Positions 1-7,769 of a stretch of DNA of 32,500 bases are shown piece by piece. The notes under the pieces were generated by a model. It made no database searches and was not told the DNA's origin. It saw nothing but the letters and a program-made list of their open reading frames with translations. Position numbers and translations under genes: made by a program. Each line of letters begins with the position of its first letter. Positions within the stretch are counted from its first letter, which is position 1. The stretch spans positions 1 to 32,500 of the forward strand of contig JAJXWQ010000032.1 in assembly GCA_021781555.1 (NCBI GenBank), given 5' to 3'. Source of the DNA: a bacterium. GTDB lineage: Bacteria > Cyanobacteriota > Sericytochromatia > S15B-MN24 > VGJW01.

Positions 1-1747
1 TCCGCTGCACCACGGGCAGGCGGTCGGGGGCGAAGAACATGTGCTCGCTGCGGCACAGGCCGATGCCCTCGGCACCGAACTCCCGCGCCCGCCTGGCGTC
101 CTCCGGGGTGTCGGCGTTGGCCCGCACGCGGAGGCGGCGGAACTCGTCGGCCCACTCCATGATGCGAGCGAACTCCCGGGTGGGCTCGGGGGCGATGGTC
201 GGCACCAGGCCCTTGAGCACCTCGCCGGTGGAGCCGTTGATGCTCAGGAAGTCGCCCTTCTTGAACACCACGCCACCGGGCGCCGTCAGCGTCTGGGTCT
301 GCAGGTCGACCGAGATCTCCTCGCAGCCGACGACGCACGGCTTGCCCATTCCGCGGGCCACGACGGCCGCGTGGCTGGTGTTGCCGCCGCGGCTGGTCAG
401 GACGCCCTTGGAGGCGATCATCCCGTTGATGTCGTCGGGCGAGGTCTCGGGGCGGACCAGCAGGATGGCCTGACCGGCCTGCGCCATTTCCTCGGCCTCT
501 TCGGCGGTGAAGGCGATCGCCCCGCCGACGGTTCCGGGCGAGGCCGCCAGGCCCTTGGCCAGGACCTCGACCTTGGCCTTGGGATCCAGATGGGGCAAGA
601 GCATCTGCACGACGTGGCCGGGTGCCAGGCGCATCACGGCCTCCTCGCGGGTGATGAGGCCCTCGTCGACCATCTCGCTGGCGATCCTGGCCGCTGCGAC
701 GCCCGTCCGCTTGCCGGTGCGGGTTTGCAGCATGTAGAGCTTGCCCCGCTCGATGGTGAACTCGATGTCCTGGGTGTCGCGGTAGTGCTTCTCGAGGAAG
801 GTTGCGACCCGCTGGAACTCGGCGAAGGTCTCGGGCATGACCGATCCGAGATCGGCGATGGGGCGCGGAGTGCGGATGCCGGCCACGACATCCTCGCCCT
901 GGGCATTGGTGAGGAACTCGCCGTAGAGCTTCTTCTCGCCCGTGCTGGGATTGCGGGTGAACGCCACGCCCGTGGCGGAGTCCTCGCCCATGTTGCCGAA
1001 GACCATCGCCTGCACGTTGACGGCCGTGCCGAGAGAGTCGGGGATGCCCTCGTGGCGCCGGTAGGTGATGGCGCGTTCGCTGTTCCAGCTATTGAACACG
1101 GCCTCGATCGCCATGTTGAGCTGCCCCCAGGGATCGTCGGGGAAGGGCTTGCCGAGCTCTTTTTGTACCAGAGCCTTGAACGCGTGCATCACGTCCTTGA
1201 GCGTGGCGGCGTCGAGCTCGGTGTCGACCTTCGCGCCGACCTTGTGCTTGAACTCCCCGAGCACGTGCTCGAAGTTGTGCATCTTGATGCCGAGCACGAC
1301 GTTGGAGAACATCGCCACGAAACGGCGGTAGGCGTCGTACGCGAAGCGCTCGTTGCCGGTCTGCCGGATGACGCCCTCGACCGTCCGGTCGTTGAGGCCC
1401 AGGTTGAGGATGGTATCCATCATGCCGGGCATCGAGAACTTGGCGCCGCTGCGGACCGAGACCAGCAGCGGGTTGGCCGGATCGCCGAAGACATGGCCGG
1501 TCTTTTTCTCGACGTCGGTCAGAGCCGTGCGGACGTGCGCCTCGAGGCCATCCGGCAGGCGGCCGCCCTCGGCCAGGAAGGCCAGGCAGGCCTCGGTCGT
1601 GATGGTGAAGCCCGGCGGCACGGGGAGGCCGTTGGAGGCCATCTCCGCCAGGCCCGCCCCCTTGCCTCCGAGCAGGTCGCGCATCGACGCGTTCCCTTCG
1701 GAGAACAGGTATACGCGCTTGGTGGCGGTCATCTGCGCTGTTGACAT
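1..1747 (-). CDS. ppdK: Pyruvate, phosphate dikinase (3' part beyond window)
   Basis: Interconverts pyruvate + ATP + Pi and PEP + AMP + PPi in the cytoplasm. The minus-strand frame is open from the start to the window edge, giving 582 of roughly 870-900 residues. Visible in order: the N-terminal nucleotide-binding domain (EEGNASMRDLLGGKGAGLAEM-type start, then SVRSGAKFSMPGMMDTILNL and GLND), the phosphohistidine domain with GGNTSHAAVVARGMGKPCVVG (catalytic His near residue 459, with the regulatory-type Thr two residues before it), and the start of the PEP/pyruvate barrel with GIGLCRSEHMFF. Start: ATG at 1747 has GGGGAG ten bases upstream; an in-frame ATG at 1732 has no such site but matches the family length better and would put the histidine at 454 and the barrel arginine at 561, close to the Clostridium symbiosum numbering (His455, Arg561). 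The C-terminal barrel with the catalytic cysteine lies outside the window. Confidence 0.97.
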   Translation of the reverse strand, partial: MSTAQMTATKRVYLFSEGNASMRDLLGGKGAGLAEMASNGLPVPPGFTITTEACLAFLAEGGRLPDGLEAHVRTALTDVEKKTGHVFGDPANPLLVSVRSGAKFSMPGMMDTILNLGLNDRTVEGVIRQTGNERFAYDAYRRFVAMFSNVVLGIKMHNFEHVLGEFKHKVGAKVDTELDAATLKDVMHAFKALVQKELGKPFPDDPWGQLNMAIEAVFNSWNSERAITYRRHEGIPDSLGTAVNVQAMVFGNMGEDSATGVAFTRNPSTGEKKLYGEFLTNAQGEDVVAGIRTPRPIADLGSVMPETFAEFQRVATFLEKHYRDTQDIEFTIERGKLYMLQTRTGKRTGVAAARIASEMVDEGLITREEAVMRLAPGHVVQMLLPHLDPKAKVEVLAKGLAASPGTVGGAIAFTAEEAEEMAQAGQAILLVRPETSPDDINGMIASKGVLTSRGGNTSHAAVVARGMGKPCVVGCEEISVDLQTQTLTAPGGVVFKKGDFLSINGSTGEVLKGLVPTIAPEPTREFARIMEWADEFRRLRVRANADTPEDARRAREFGAEGIGLCRSEHMFFAPDRLPVVQR

Positions 1748-2089
1748 CGTCTCTCGTCTCCCCAATGCAGACCGGTGGCGTCTGGTCGCCGCGCACCGTG
1801 CGAGTCCCATGGACGGGTCCTGGGGCGCCCGCCGTCACGAGGAGAGGCATCTCCGCGGACCGGAGTTCTCGCCACTCGAGGCCGTCGGCGCGGGGCCCGG
1901 ATGGTGAAGCCTAACAGGCTATCGGCCCCAAGCGCAATGTCCGGGAAGTACCTGCGTGTAGATCCTGCGTACACGAGCCTGAACACCATGGCGCAAAGTC
2001 GCTCGATGACTGAAAGTGGCGATCTTCGTGGCGGAGGCCGGGTTTCCTGAGCCCGTAGCTGGGTATAGCGAGGGTAAAAGAGGAACCAC
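1748..2089. other. Divergent intergenic region, ppdK / roadblock gene
   Basis: These 342 bases separate two divergent genes and must hold promoters for both. I see no convincing -35/-10 pair on either strand. A perfect 6-bp inverted repeat, CGTGTA-N9-TACACG, at 1955-1975 could be an operator but is short enough to arise by chance. No coding signal was found. Confidence 0.4.
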
Positions 2090-2596
2090 ATGGCGACTGG
2101 AGGCCACTTGGAAGGGGACAAGGCACACAACATCCTGACCCGGCTGGTCGTGACCGTCGAACTCCAGGCCGGCCTGGACGCCGCCCTGGAGGCCCTGGTC
2201 CGTGACGACGGCGCCCGCTCCGCGGCGGTGGTCGAGCGCAGCGGCCTGCTGCTGGCCAGTGCGGGCCAGGGACCCGTGACGGAGTCCGCCCTGGCCGCTC
2301 TGGTCGCCGGGGTCTTCAAGAGCTTGACCGCCCTCTCCGAGCTCATGGGGGAGGGTGAGGTCTCGACCTTCCAGCAGGCCGGGCCCAGCAGTTACACTGT
2401 CTTCAATCTGCTGGATTCGGGCGATGCGCTCGTGGCTTCGTTCCTGCCCAGTAGGCCCGAGCGGCAAGTAGGCGGTGCGCTCAATCTGGCGATCGCCAAG
2501 ATTTCTCCGCTTCTCAAGAAGGCACGCAGCGGCGGGGCCTCGCCCGGCCTCAAGCTCGATGCGGGCAGCATCGACAGCATGCTGGGGAACCTCTAG
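2090..2596 (+). CDS. Roadblock/LC7 (MglB-like) domain protein
   Basis: A 168-aa cytoplasmic protein with one roadblock/LC7 fold at about residues 25-140: a helix (LDAALEALVRDDGARSAAVV), a strand with GLLLAS, a central helix (ALAALVAGVFKSLTALSELM) and paired strands (SSYTVFNLLDSGDALVASFL). Family members dimerise and often regulate small Ras-like GTPases (MglA/MglB) or act as scaffolds. No MglA-type GTPase is present here. The ATG has a good site, GAGGA, just upstream. The next gene, a diguanylate cyclase, starts about 100 bases downstream on the same strand, so the two are probably cotranscribed. Partner and function are not visible from sequence. Confidence 0.85.
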   Translation: MATGGHLEGDKAHNILTRLVVTVELQAGLDAALEALVRDDGARSAAVVERSGLLLASAGQGPVTESALAALVAGVFKSLTALSELMGEGEVSTFQQAGPSSYTVFNLLDSGDALVASFLPSRPERQVGGALNLAIAKISPLLKKARSGGASPGLKLDAGSIDSMLGNL

Positions 2597-2693
2597 GGGA
2601 GGCATCCGGTCTTGCTGTAAAGAGGCACCGCGAGGGAGGTACTTGCTGAGCTCGTCGTCCGGCCGAGCGGGAGGGCCGGTTCGGGAACGAGCG

Positions 2694-4676
2694 ATGTTTG
2701 ATTCGCAAATGATACATCTATCCGAGGTTCTCACGGGTCAGGTCGTCGGCCCGCTGGCCCGACTCTGGAGCGAGGCCGACGATGAGGCCGACTTTTGCCG
2801 CCAGGCCGCCCGCGTCTGGTGTGATGCGCTGGGCGTCACGGGGGCTTTCGTGGCCTACCGGTCGGAGCTTTCGCAGCCGTGGTGCGCCTTTTCGGCCGAC
2901 GACTCGCGCGAGCCCCGGCTTTCCGAGCTGGTCGCAGGCTTTGTCGATGGTTCGACGGCGGTGCTGGCCGACGGGGCCGAGACCTGGTACCCGGCGCCGC
3001 TCACCGTTCCCCGTCCGCTGGGCGCCGTCCTGTTCGTCCCGGTGCCGCTGGGTGCCGAGGCGCAGGCGGCGCTCAACATCATGGCGGCCGGTCTGTCCGC
3101 CCATGCGCTGGGGCGGCGCGCGATGCGAGCCGATGCGATGGTGGGGCAGGTCGCCCGCAAGCTACAGGCCCTCCAGCTCCTGACCTTGAACGTCAACACG
3201 ACCTACGACCTCGGGGGCCTTTCGCAGGGGCTTTGCAACATCGTGGCGCAGGCCATGGGGATCGAGGTCGCCTTCCTGTACCACCGCGAGGCGGGTGGCC
3301 TGCGTATCGTCGAGGATCTCGAGGTCTTCTCCGCGGCGGGAGGATCCTGGCGCGACGTGGTGGCGCAGGGAGCGGCCAAGGCCGGCGATTCCCTGCTGCC
3401 CCTGGCCCAGGCCGGGTTCCTGGCCGAGGTCCTGTCGTCGGGCCGGGCCAAGGCGTTCGACGACGTGAGCGCCGCCGTGGCTTCCATTCCGCAGCTCGCG
3501 GGTCGCAAGCTGGCAGCACTGGCGGCCGCTCCCCTGGTGACCCAGCGCGAGGAGCTCGGGGTCCTGGTCGTGGGCAGTCTGCGCCCCCGCTACTTCTCTT
3601 CGCTCGACCTCGACACCCTGGAAGAATTCGCGCAGGCGGCTACCGGCGCCCTCTTGATCTCGCGGCTCTATTCCACGGCTCGCGAGGAAGGCGAGCGGGC
3701 GGGGACCCTGGTGGCGCAGCTCCGCGAGCTGACGCGCGCCACCCACGAGGTCGGCAAGACGCTCGACATTCACCGCGCCTGCCAGGAGCTGGTCGAGCAG
3801 CTGCCGCGCTTCATGAGTCCCATCCACTGGGTCGACGTGTTCCTCTGCAAGGGCGACGACTGGTCCTTTGCCACCGGGTCCAGCTCCAACTTCCCGAGTC
3901 CGCCCGACCAGTGGCTCTACTACCTGGACAAGACCGGCTATCCGCCTTCGGTCGAGCTGCCGCGGGAGGCCCTGGCGGGGACTCCCTTCGAGCAGGCTGG
4001 CAACGTGCTGCTCTTCCCGATGCGGAAGCAGCACGAGTGGCTGGGGCTGGTCGTGGTCGCGACGGAATCCGCGACCCAGACCCTGGGGCGCGACATGGTC
4101 GAGACCCTGGTCACGCACACGGCTTCGGCCCTGTCCAACGCCATCTCCTGGGAGCGTGAGCACGAGCGCTCGATCACCGATGGCCTGACCGGGGTCTACA
4201 ACCGGCGCTTCTTCAACCAGCGGCTGGTCGAAGAGCACGAGAAGGGCGAGCGTTACCGGCGGCCCTTCGGCCTCATCCTGCTCGACATCGATCACTTCAA
4301 GCGTTGCAACGACCTCCTCGGCCACCCGGCCGGCGATATCGTGCTCAAGGAGATGGCCACCCTCTTGCGCGACCACACCCGCAAGGTCGATATCGTGGCT
4401 CGCTACGGCGGAGAGGAGTTCGCCGTCATCCTCCCCGAGGCCACGGTCGAGGGGACGCAGAAGACCGCCGAGAAGCTCCGGCGGGTGATCGAGCGTCACG
4501 TCTTCAAGGACCAGGACCAGCTTCCGGGTGGCAACGTCACGGCCAGCCTGGGCTTCGCCTGCCATCCGCTGCATGGTCGCACGCCGGAACAGCTGATCGC
4601 GGTGGCTGACCAGGCCCTGTATTCGGCCAAGCAGGCCGGGCGCGACCGGGTGGGCATCCCGTCCCTGCCGGATTGA
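2694..4676 (+). CDS. GAF-domain diguanylate cyclase (GGDEF)
   Basis: Makes cyclic di-GMP from two GTP. From ATG 2694 it has 660 residues: divergent GAF-like sensor segments over roughly residues 20-480 (at least two, perhaps three), then a C-terminal GGDEF domain from the linker SITDGLTGVYNRRFF (about 493) onward. The active-site motif is GGEEF (572-576), an active variant, and the RxxD inhibitory site is present as RKVD (563-566), so product feedback is expected. No transmembrane segment is evident, so the protein is probably cytosolic. The start is uncertain: a strong GGAGG at 2635-2639 lies only 3 bases before an in-frame TTG (2643) and 6 before CTG (2646); ATG 2694 has only a weak site. 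It follows the roadblock gene, and a PilZ protein, a possible c-di-GMP receptor, lies 1.4 kb away on the other strand. Confidence 0.93.
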   Translation: MFDSQMIHLSEVLTGQVVGPLARLWSEADDEADFCRQAARVWCDALGVTGAFVAYRSELSQPWCAFSADDSREPRLSELVAGFVDGSTAVLADGAETWYPAPLTVPRPLGAVLFVPVPLGAEAQAALNIMAAGLSAHALGRRAMRADAMVGQVARKLQALQLLTLNVNTTYDLGGLSQGLCNIVAQAMGIEVAFLYHREAGGLRIVEDLEVFSAAGGSWRDVVAQGAAKAGDSLLPLAQAGFLAEVLSSGRAKAFDDVSAAVASIPQLAGRKLAALAAAPLVTQREELGVLVVGSLRPRYFSSLDLDTLEEFAQAATGALLISRLYSTAREEGERAGTLVAQLRELTRATHEVGKTLDIHRACQELVEQLPRFMSPIHWVDVFLCKGDDWSFATGSSSNFPSPPDQWLYYLDKTGYPPSVELPREALAGTPFEQAGNVLLFPMRKQHEWLGLVVVATESATQTLGRDMVETLVTHTASALSNAISWEREHERSITDGLTGVYNRRFFNQRLVEEHEKGERYRRPFGLILLDIDHFKRCNDLLGHPAGDIVLKEMATLLRDHTRKVDIVARYGGEEFAVILPEATVEGTQKTAEKLRRVIERHVFKDQDQLPGGNVTASLGFACHPLHGRTPEQLIAVADQALYSAKQAGRDRVGIPSLPD

Positions 4677-4792
4677 GCTGCAGGTGGGGGTCTCCCTCGC
4701 TGCGCTCGGGCAGCAGCTTGAGAGGGGCCGCTGCCCCTCTCAAACTCGCCCTGCTGCGGGCAAGCTGCTGCGCGGCTCGGCTGGCGAGGTGG
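4674..4792 (+). repeat. Family-2 structured intergenic repeat, copy A
   Basis: Begins with the TGA stop of the GGDEF gene inside the shared word TGAGCTG, then GGGGGT, CTCCCTCGC, GCTCGGGCAG, a perfect hairpin (11-bp arms at 4718-4728 and 4733-4743, loop CGCT), then GGGCAAGCTGCTGCG and GCTCGGC-N3-CGAGGTGG. The same ordered words occur in copy B (22456-22582). A competing 10-bp pairing, GCAGCAGCTT (4710-4719) with AAGCTGCTGC (4762-4771), exists only in this copy. Confidence 0.75.
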
Positions 4793-4906
4793 CGTGGTTT
4801 CAAGCTGATGGGTGCCATCTGCGCGCCGGCTGGCGGCGCCGGGGCGGCAGCTTGGGGGCCAGGTCCCGGGAAGGACCAGGCAAAGACCCACAGAATCGCG
4901 CGCTCG

Positions 4907-4935
4907 TTGTTCCCCAGGAACCCGGCCCCTATGCT
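4907..4935 (+). promoter_or_regulatory. Candidate promoter for the 68-aa gene
   Basis: TTGTTC, 17 bases, TATGCT; the -10 lies 64 bases before the ATG at 5000. Spacing is ideal and each hexamer matches the sigma-70 consensus at four of six positions. The stretch between the repeat (to 4792) and this site is non-coding; the only other structure I see is an imperfect GGTCC/GGACC hairpin near 4862-4877. Confidence 0.4.
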
Positions 4936-4999
4936 CGATCCGTGGCTCGCGCTCCGGGAAGAGGCTCCCGACGGCACGGCCGAGCTCAGGAGGACGGGC

Positions 5000-5206
5000 A
5001 TGAACCAGCAACGAGCGATCCAGGCCATCATCGCGGCGATTCCTGTCGAGGTGCGCGACAGTGGCAAGGTCTCGGTCATCACCGATGGCGTGATGGACGT
5101 CATGCGCAAGCTGGCCCCCGAGGTGATCTACGCCATCGTCATGGCCCACGGGCCGGCCGAGCCGGAGCGGCGCCGGCAGCTCCTCCAGGGTCGGGCCCCC
5201 AGGTAG
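5000..5206 (+). CDS. Small protein of unknown function (68 aa)
   Basis: I do not recognise this protein. It starts at an ATG with a strong AGGAGG at 4988-4993, six bases upstream, and a plausible own promoter further up. The sequence is soluble and helix-rich (MNQQRAIQAIIAAIPVEV, then VITDGVMDVMRKLAPEVIYAIV) with a basic tail, QLLQGRAPR. No signal peptide, membrane segment or metal motif is seen. It converges on tatC with a 25-base gap. The good ribosome site and a frame free of repeat sequence support a real gene. Confidence 0.6.
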   Translation: MNQQRAIQAIIAAIPVEVRDSGKVSVITDGVMDVMRKLAPEVIYAIVMAHGPAEPERRRQLLQGRAPR

Positions 5207-5231
5207 CGGGCCCAAGGCTCGTCCGATCGGC

Positions 5232-6059
5232 TCAGCGGCCAGCCAGACGGATGAGCACGACGCTCACCTCGTACAGCACGATGAGGGCCACAGCCAGGAG
5301 CGTGGTCGAGAAGAGGTCCGGGGAGGGGGTCAGGATGGCCCCCGCCGCGAAGGCGATGAGGATCGAGAACTTGCGGAACCGCGTCAACATCCGGGAATTG
5401 ACCACGCCGAGCAGCGAGAGCCCCAGGAGGATGAGTGGCAGCTGGAAGACGACCCCCGTGGCGAACAGGAAGAGGGTCGTGAAGGTCAGCACGGAGCCGA
5501 CCGTGAGCATCGGATGCACGATCGTCGTCGGCGCGAATCCGACCAGGAAACGCAGGCAGATGGGCAACAGGCCCCAGTAGCTGAAGGCCCCGCCCAGGGT
5601 GAACAGCAGGGCGGCGGCGATCGTCATCGGCACGGCCCACTTGCGCTCGGTCGGCGTGAGGCCGGGGGAGACGAAGGCGATCAGTTGATGGAGGATGATG
5701 GGAAGCGCCAGGTAGATGCCCCCGAAGAACGCGACCTTGAGCGCGGCCATGAAGTACTCGGCCGGGGTCGTGAAGATGAGGCTGCCAGAGGAGACCCCGG
5801 CAACCTTGAGGGCCGGGTTCAAGAGCCAGCTGATGATGGGCTGGTTGAACCAGAAGCAGAGCGCGAAGCCGAGCGCCACGGCCCCCGCGCTCTTGATGAT
5901 GCGCCAGCGCAGCTCCTCGAGGTGCTCGACGAGGGTCATCTCGCCCCCAGGACCCGCTTCGCGTGACGATGCCGCGGCCGGGCCGCCGATCGTGGACTCG
6001 AGCGGCGCCCCGGGCGCCACGACGTCCGCGGCGCGGGGAGGATCGGCTTGGGTCTCCAT
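5232..6059 (-). CDS. tatC: Sec-independent protein translocase TatC
   Basis: Core membrane subunit of the twin-arginine translocase, which binds the RR signal of folded exported proteins. The protein has 275 aa: a 40-residue polar N-terminal extension, then the conserved entry motif MTLVEHLEELRWRI, six hydrophobic segments, the periplasmic FTTPAEYF and GLTPTERKW regions, and the late ILTPSPDLFSTTLLAVALIVLYE motif. All are hallmarks of TatC. The ATG overlaps the stop of the upstream PilZ gene by one base (TGATG), so translation is probably coupled. No tatA/tatB lies in the window. The N-terminal extension is longer than in most TatC; a start at the internal Met before TLVEHLEEL is possible, but the TGATG overlap favours the longer form. 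Confidence 0.95.
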   Translation of the reverse strand: METQADPPRAADVVAPGAPLESTIGGPAAASSREAGPGGEMTLVEHLEELRWRIIKSAGAVALGFALCFWFNQPIISWLLNPALKVAGVSSGSLIFTTPAEYFMAALKVAFFGGIYLALPIILHQLIAFVSPGLTPTERKWAVPMTIAAALLFTLGGAFSYWGLLPICLRFLVGFAPTTIVHPMLTVGSVLTFTTLFLFATGVVFQLPLILLGLSLLGVVNSRMLTRFRKFSILIAFAAGAILTPSPDLFSTTLLAVALIVLYEVSVVLIRLAGR

Positions 6060-6697
6060 CAGGCCTTGCGAAAGTTGAGATGCGGGCGCTTGCCAGGCGG
6101 GGGGCCCGTGCGCATCGTCGCCATGAGCTGTCGCATGAGCTTGTGGCCTACCTCGGGGGCGACCAGGAACCGCAGCGCATAGCTCCGGTGGCCGGTACGT
6201 CGGATGGGCTTGGCGCGCAGGAGCATCGGCTCCTCGGGCAGCTCGATCTGCAGGACGTACTCCTTGCCCACGATGAGCGAGCCTTCGGTCAGCACCAGCG
6301 CGCCCCCTGCCGACAGGTTGATGGTCTTCCCGACGACCAGGGAGCCGGTTACCTGGGGATCGGCGAGCCGGAGGTCAACGCTCGTATCCAGCCTGAGCAT
6401 GCGCCGGTGGTCGGCGACGTCCATGCTTCGGCCCGAGGCTTCTACGGGGCGCCCGGCCTCCGGGACCGGGTTCTCGGGCAGGGCCACCCGCATGACGAGC
6501 TCGACCCGGGCCCGGGCGAGATCGACCGAACTCGCGACTCCGTCAGGCCACAGCAGCGTCCCCGTCGGCTCCAGGGCGGCCGGGAAGTCGCAGGCCACCA
6601 GCGCGGTCGAGAGGGTCAGCTCGCGCACGACCCCTGAAATCCGGGACTCTCCGAATTCGAGGAAGACCCGCTGGCCGGTCTCGTAGGGGTGGGCCAT
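6059..6697 (-). CDS. PilZ-domain (YcgR-like) putative c-di-GMP receptor
   Basis: A 212-aa soluble protein. The N-terminal half (about 1-90) resembles the YcgR/flagellar-brake-type barrel (GQRVFLEF, then a strand-rich stretch). The C-terminal half is a PilZ domain: an arginine-rich DHRRMLRLD at about 95-103 and the NLSAGGALV motif, equivalent to D/NxSxxG, which together form the c-di-GMP site. Typical PilZ RxxxR spacing is met by RRMLR. It lies 7 bases downstream of hpf and overlaps tatC by one base, so it is likely part of an hpf-pilZ-tatC transcript. The effector target is unknown. A diguanylate cyclase sits nearby at 2694-4676. Confidence 0.82.
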   Translation of the reverse strand: MAHPYETGQRVFLEFGESRISGVVRELTLSTALVACDFPAALEPTGTLLWPDGVASSVDLARARVELVMRVALPENPVPEAGRPVEASGRSMDVADHRRMLRLDTSVDLRLADPQVTGSLVVGKTINLSAGGALVLTEGSLIVGKEYVLQIELPEEPMLLRAKPIRRTGHRSYALRFLVAPEVGHKLMRQLMATMRTGPPPGKRPHLNFRKA

Positions 6698-6704
6698 TCG
6701 GGGA

Positions 6705-7262
6705 TCAGGCCTGGCCGGGTTCGATCAGGCCGTAGTTGCCATCTCGACGGTGGTAGATGACGGCCACCTTCTCGGTCGCGCGGTCGAGGAAGACGAGGAA
6801 ATCCTTGCCCGAGAGGTCGAGCTGGTAGGCGGCGTCCTCGGGGGCCAGTGGCTTGACCTCGTACTGCTGCCGGACGATCTGCGGGGCCTCCTCGGCGCTC
6901 GTGATCTCCTTGGCGGCCTCCTCGGGGACGATCGCCATCGCCGTCTTGGTGCGCTCGCGGCGGCGCTCTTCCAGCCGCTGCTTGTGGCGCCGGATCTGGC
7001 GCTCGATCTTGTCCGAGACCAGGTCGATCGACTTGTACATGCCGTCCGAGGCTTCCTCCCCCCGGATGACCGTGCCGTTGGCGACGAGCTTGACCTCGAC
7101 CACCTGGTTGTCCGAGACCGACGGGTTCTTGATGACCGAAAGCTCTACCTGCGTGGACAGGATTCCGTCGATGTTGCGGGTGATGCGGACGAGCTTGTCT
7201 GCCGCGTACTTGCGCAGCGCATCCGTGACATCGATGTTCTTGCCGGTGATGACGAGCTCCAT
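6705..7262 (-). CDS. hpf: Ribosome hibernation promoting factor, long form
   Basis: Binds the 30S decoding region in stationary phase and, in its long form, dimerises 70S ribosomes into 100S particles. The product has 185 aa. The N-terminal S30AE domain is MELVITGKNIDVTDALRKY followed by basic helices (KIERQIRRHKQRLEERRRER); a linker leads to the C-terminal dimerisation domain, YEVKPLAPEDAAYQLDLSG then FLVFLDRATEKVAVIYHRRDGNYGLIEP. I chose ATG 7262, which has GAGG seven bases upstream; a TTG at 7268 would add two residues but sits too close to that site. It is the first gene of a likely hpf-pilZ-tatC unit. Confidence 0.96.
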   Translation of the reverse strand: MELVITGKNIDVTDALRKYAADKLVRITRNIDGILSTQVELSVIKNPSVSDNQVVEVKLVANGTVIRGEEASDGMYKSIDLVSDKIERQIRRHKQRLEERRRERTKTAMAIVPEEAAKEITSAEEAPQIVRQQYEVKPLAPEDAAYQLDLSGKDFLVFLDRATEKVAVIYHRRDGNYGLIEPGQA

Positions 7263-7335
7263 TCCCAATCCTCGCTTCTCAGTTGACGGTACGTTTGGAG
7301 GGCTCCCGCCTCAAGGCTGAGGCCTAGGAGAAAAC

Positions 7336-7364
7336 ATGTTACGGGATGATCGCCCGTCGTGCCA
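7336..7364 (-). promoter_or_regulatory. Candidate hpf promoter
   Basis: On the minus strand: TGGCAC, 17 bases, TAACAT; the -10 lies 73 bases before the hpf ATG. Spacing is ideal and the -35 is moderate. The 191-base gap between spoVS and hpf suggests that hpf has its own promoter rather than reading through from recA. Confidence 0.4.
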
Positions 7365-7453
7365 GACTCCCGACCCTCCAACCCATGCGGCCCGGACCCG
7401 GGGACGGCGCCGGGCTGAAGGGAACTCGATCCGGCAGTTCGGGGGCGTTTGCC

Positions 7454-7720
7454 CTAGCGGGGCTCGACGATGAGCTTGATTGCCGTTCTTTCCTCGCCGT
7501 CGATCTCGATGTCGATGAAGGCGGGGACGCATACGAGATCCATTCCGCCGGGCGCGACATAGCCGCGTGCGATGGCGATCGCCTTGACGGCCTGGTTGAT
7601 CGCCCCGGCCCCGATCGCCTGCAATTCGGCTCGCCCGCGCTCTCTGAGGACCCCGGCGAGGGCTCCGGCCACCGACGAAGGGTTCGACTTTGCTGAGACC
7701 TTGAAGACGCTGGCGTCCAC
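7454..7720 (-). CDS. spoVS: Stage V sporulation protein S (SpoVS)
   Basis: The 88-aa sequence matches the SpoVS family almost end to end: FKVSAKSNPSSVAGALAGVL, RERGRAELQAIGAGAINQAV, IARGYVAPGGMDLVCVPAF and the C-terminal IDGEERTAIKLIVEPR. It is an Alba-like nucleic-acid-binding fold, required for late spore coat/cortex steps in Bacillus but also present in many non-spore-formers, where its role is unclear. The start is GTG at 7720, with AGAGGT a short way upstream; the frame fits the family length of about 86 aa. It is the last gene of the recA-rny-ymdB-spoVS cluster, 49 bases after ymdB. No other sporulation gene is in the window, so sporulation cannot be inferred. Confidence 0.97.
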   Translation of the reverse strand: MDASVFKVSAKSNPSSVAGALAGVLRERGRAELQAIGAGAINQAVKAIAIARGYVAPGGMDLVCVPAFIDIEIDGEERTAIKLIVEPR

Positions 7721-7769
7721 TGCCCTGACCTCTGGTTACGATGCGGCCTCGCCGGGTGACGGGGCTATT

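Noticed and set aside
41-1744. Long plus-strand open frame opposite ppdK
   Set aside because: It is the antisense shadow of a highly conserved ppdK sequence; its translation is low-complexity Gly/Ala/Leu/Asp typical of GC-rich antisense frames.
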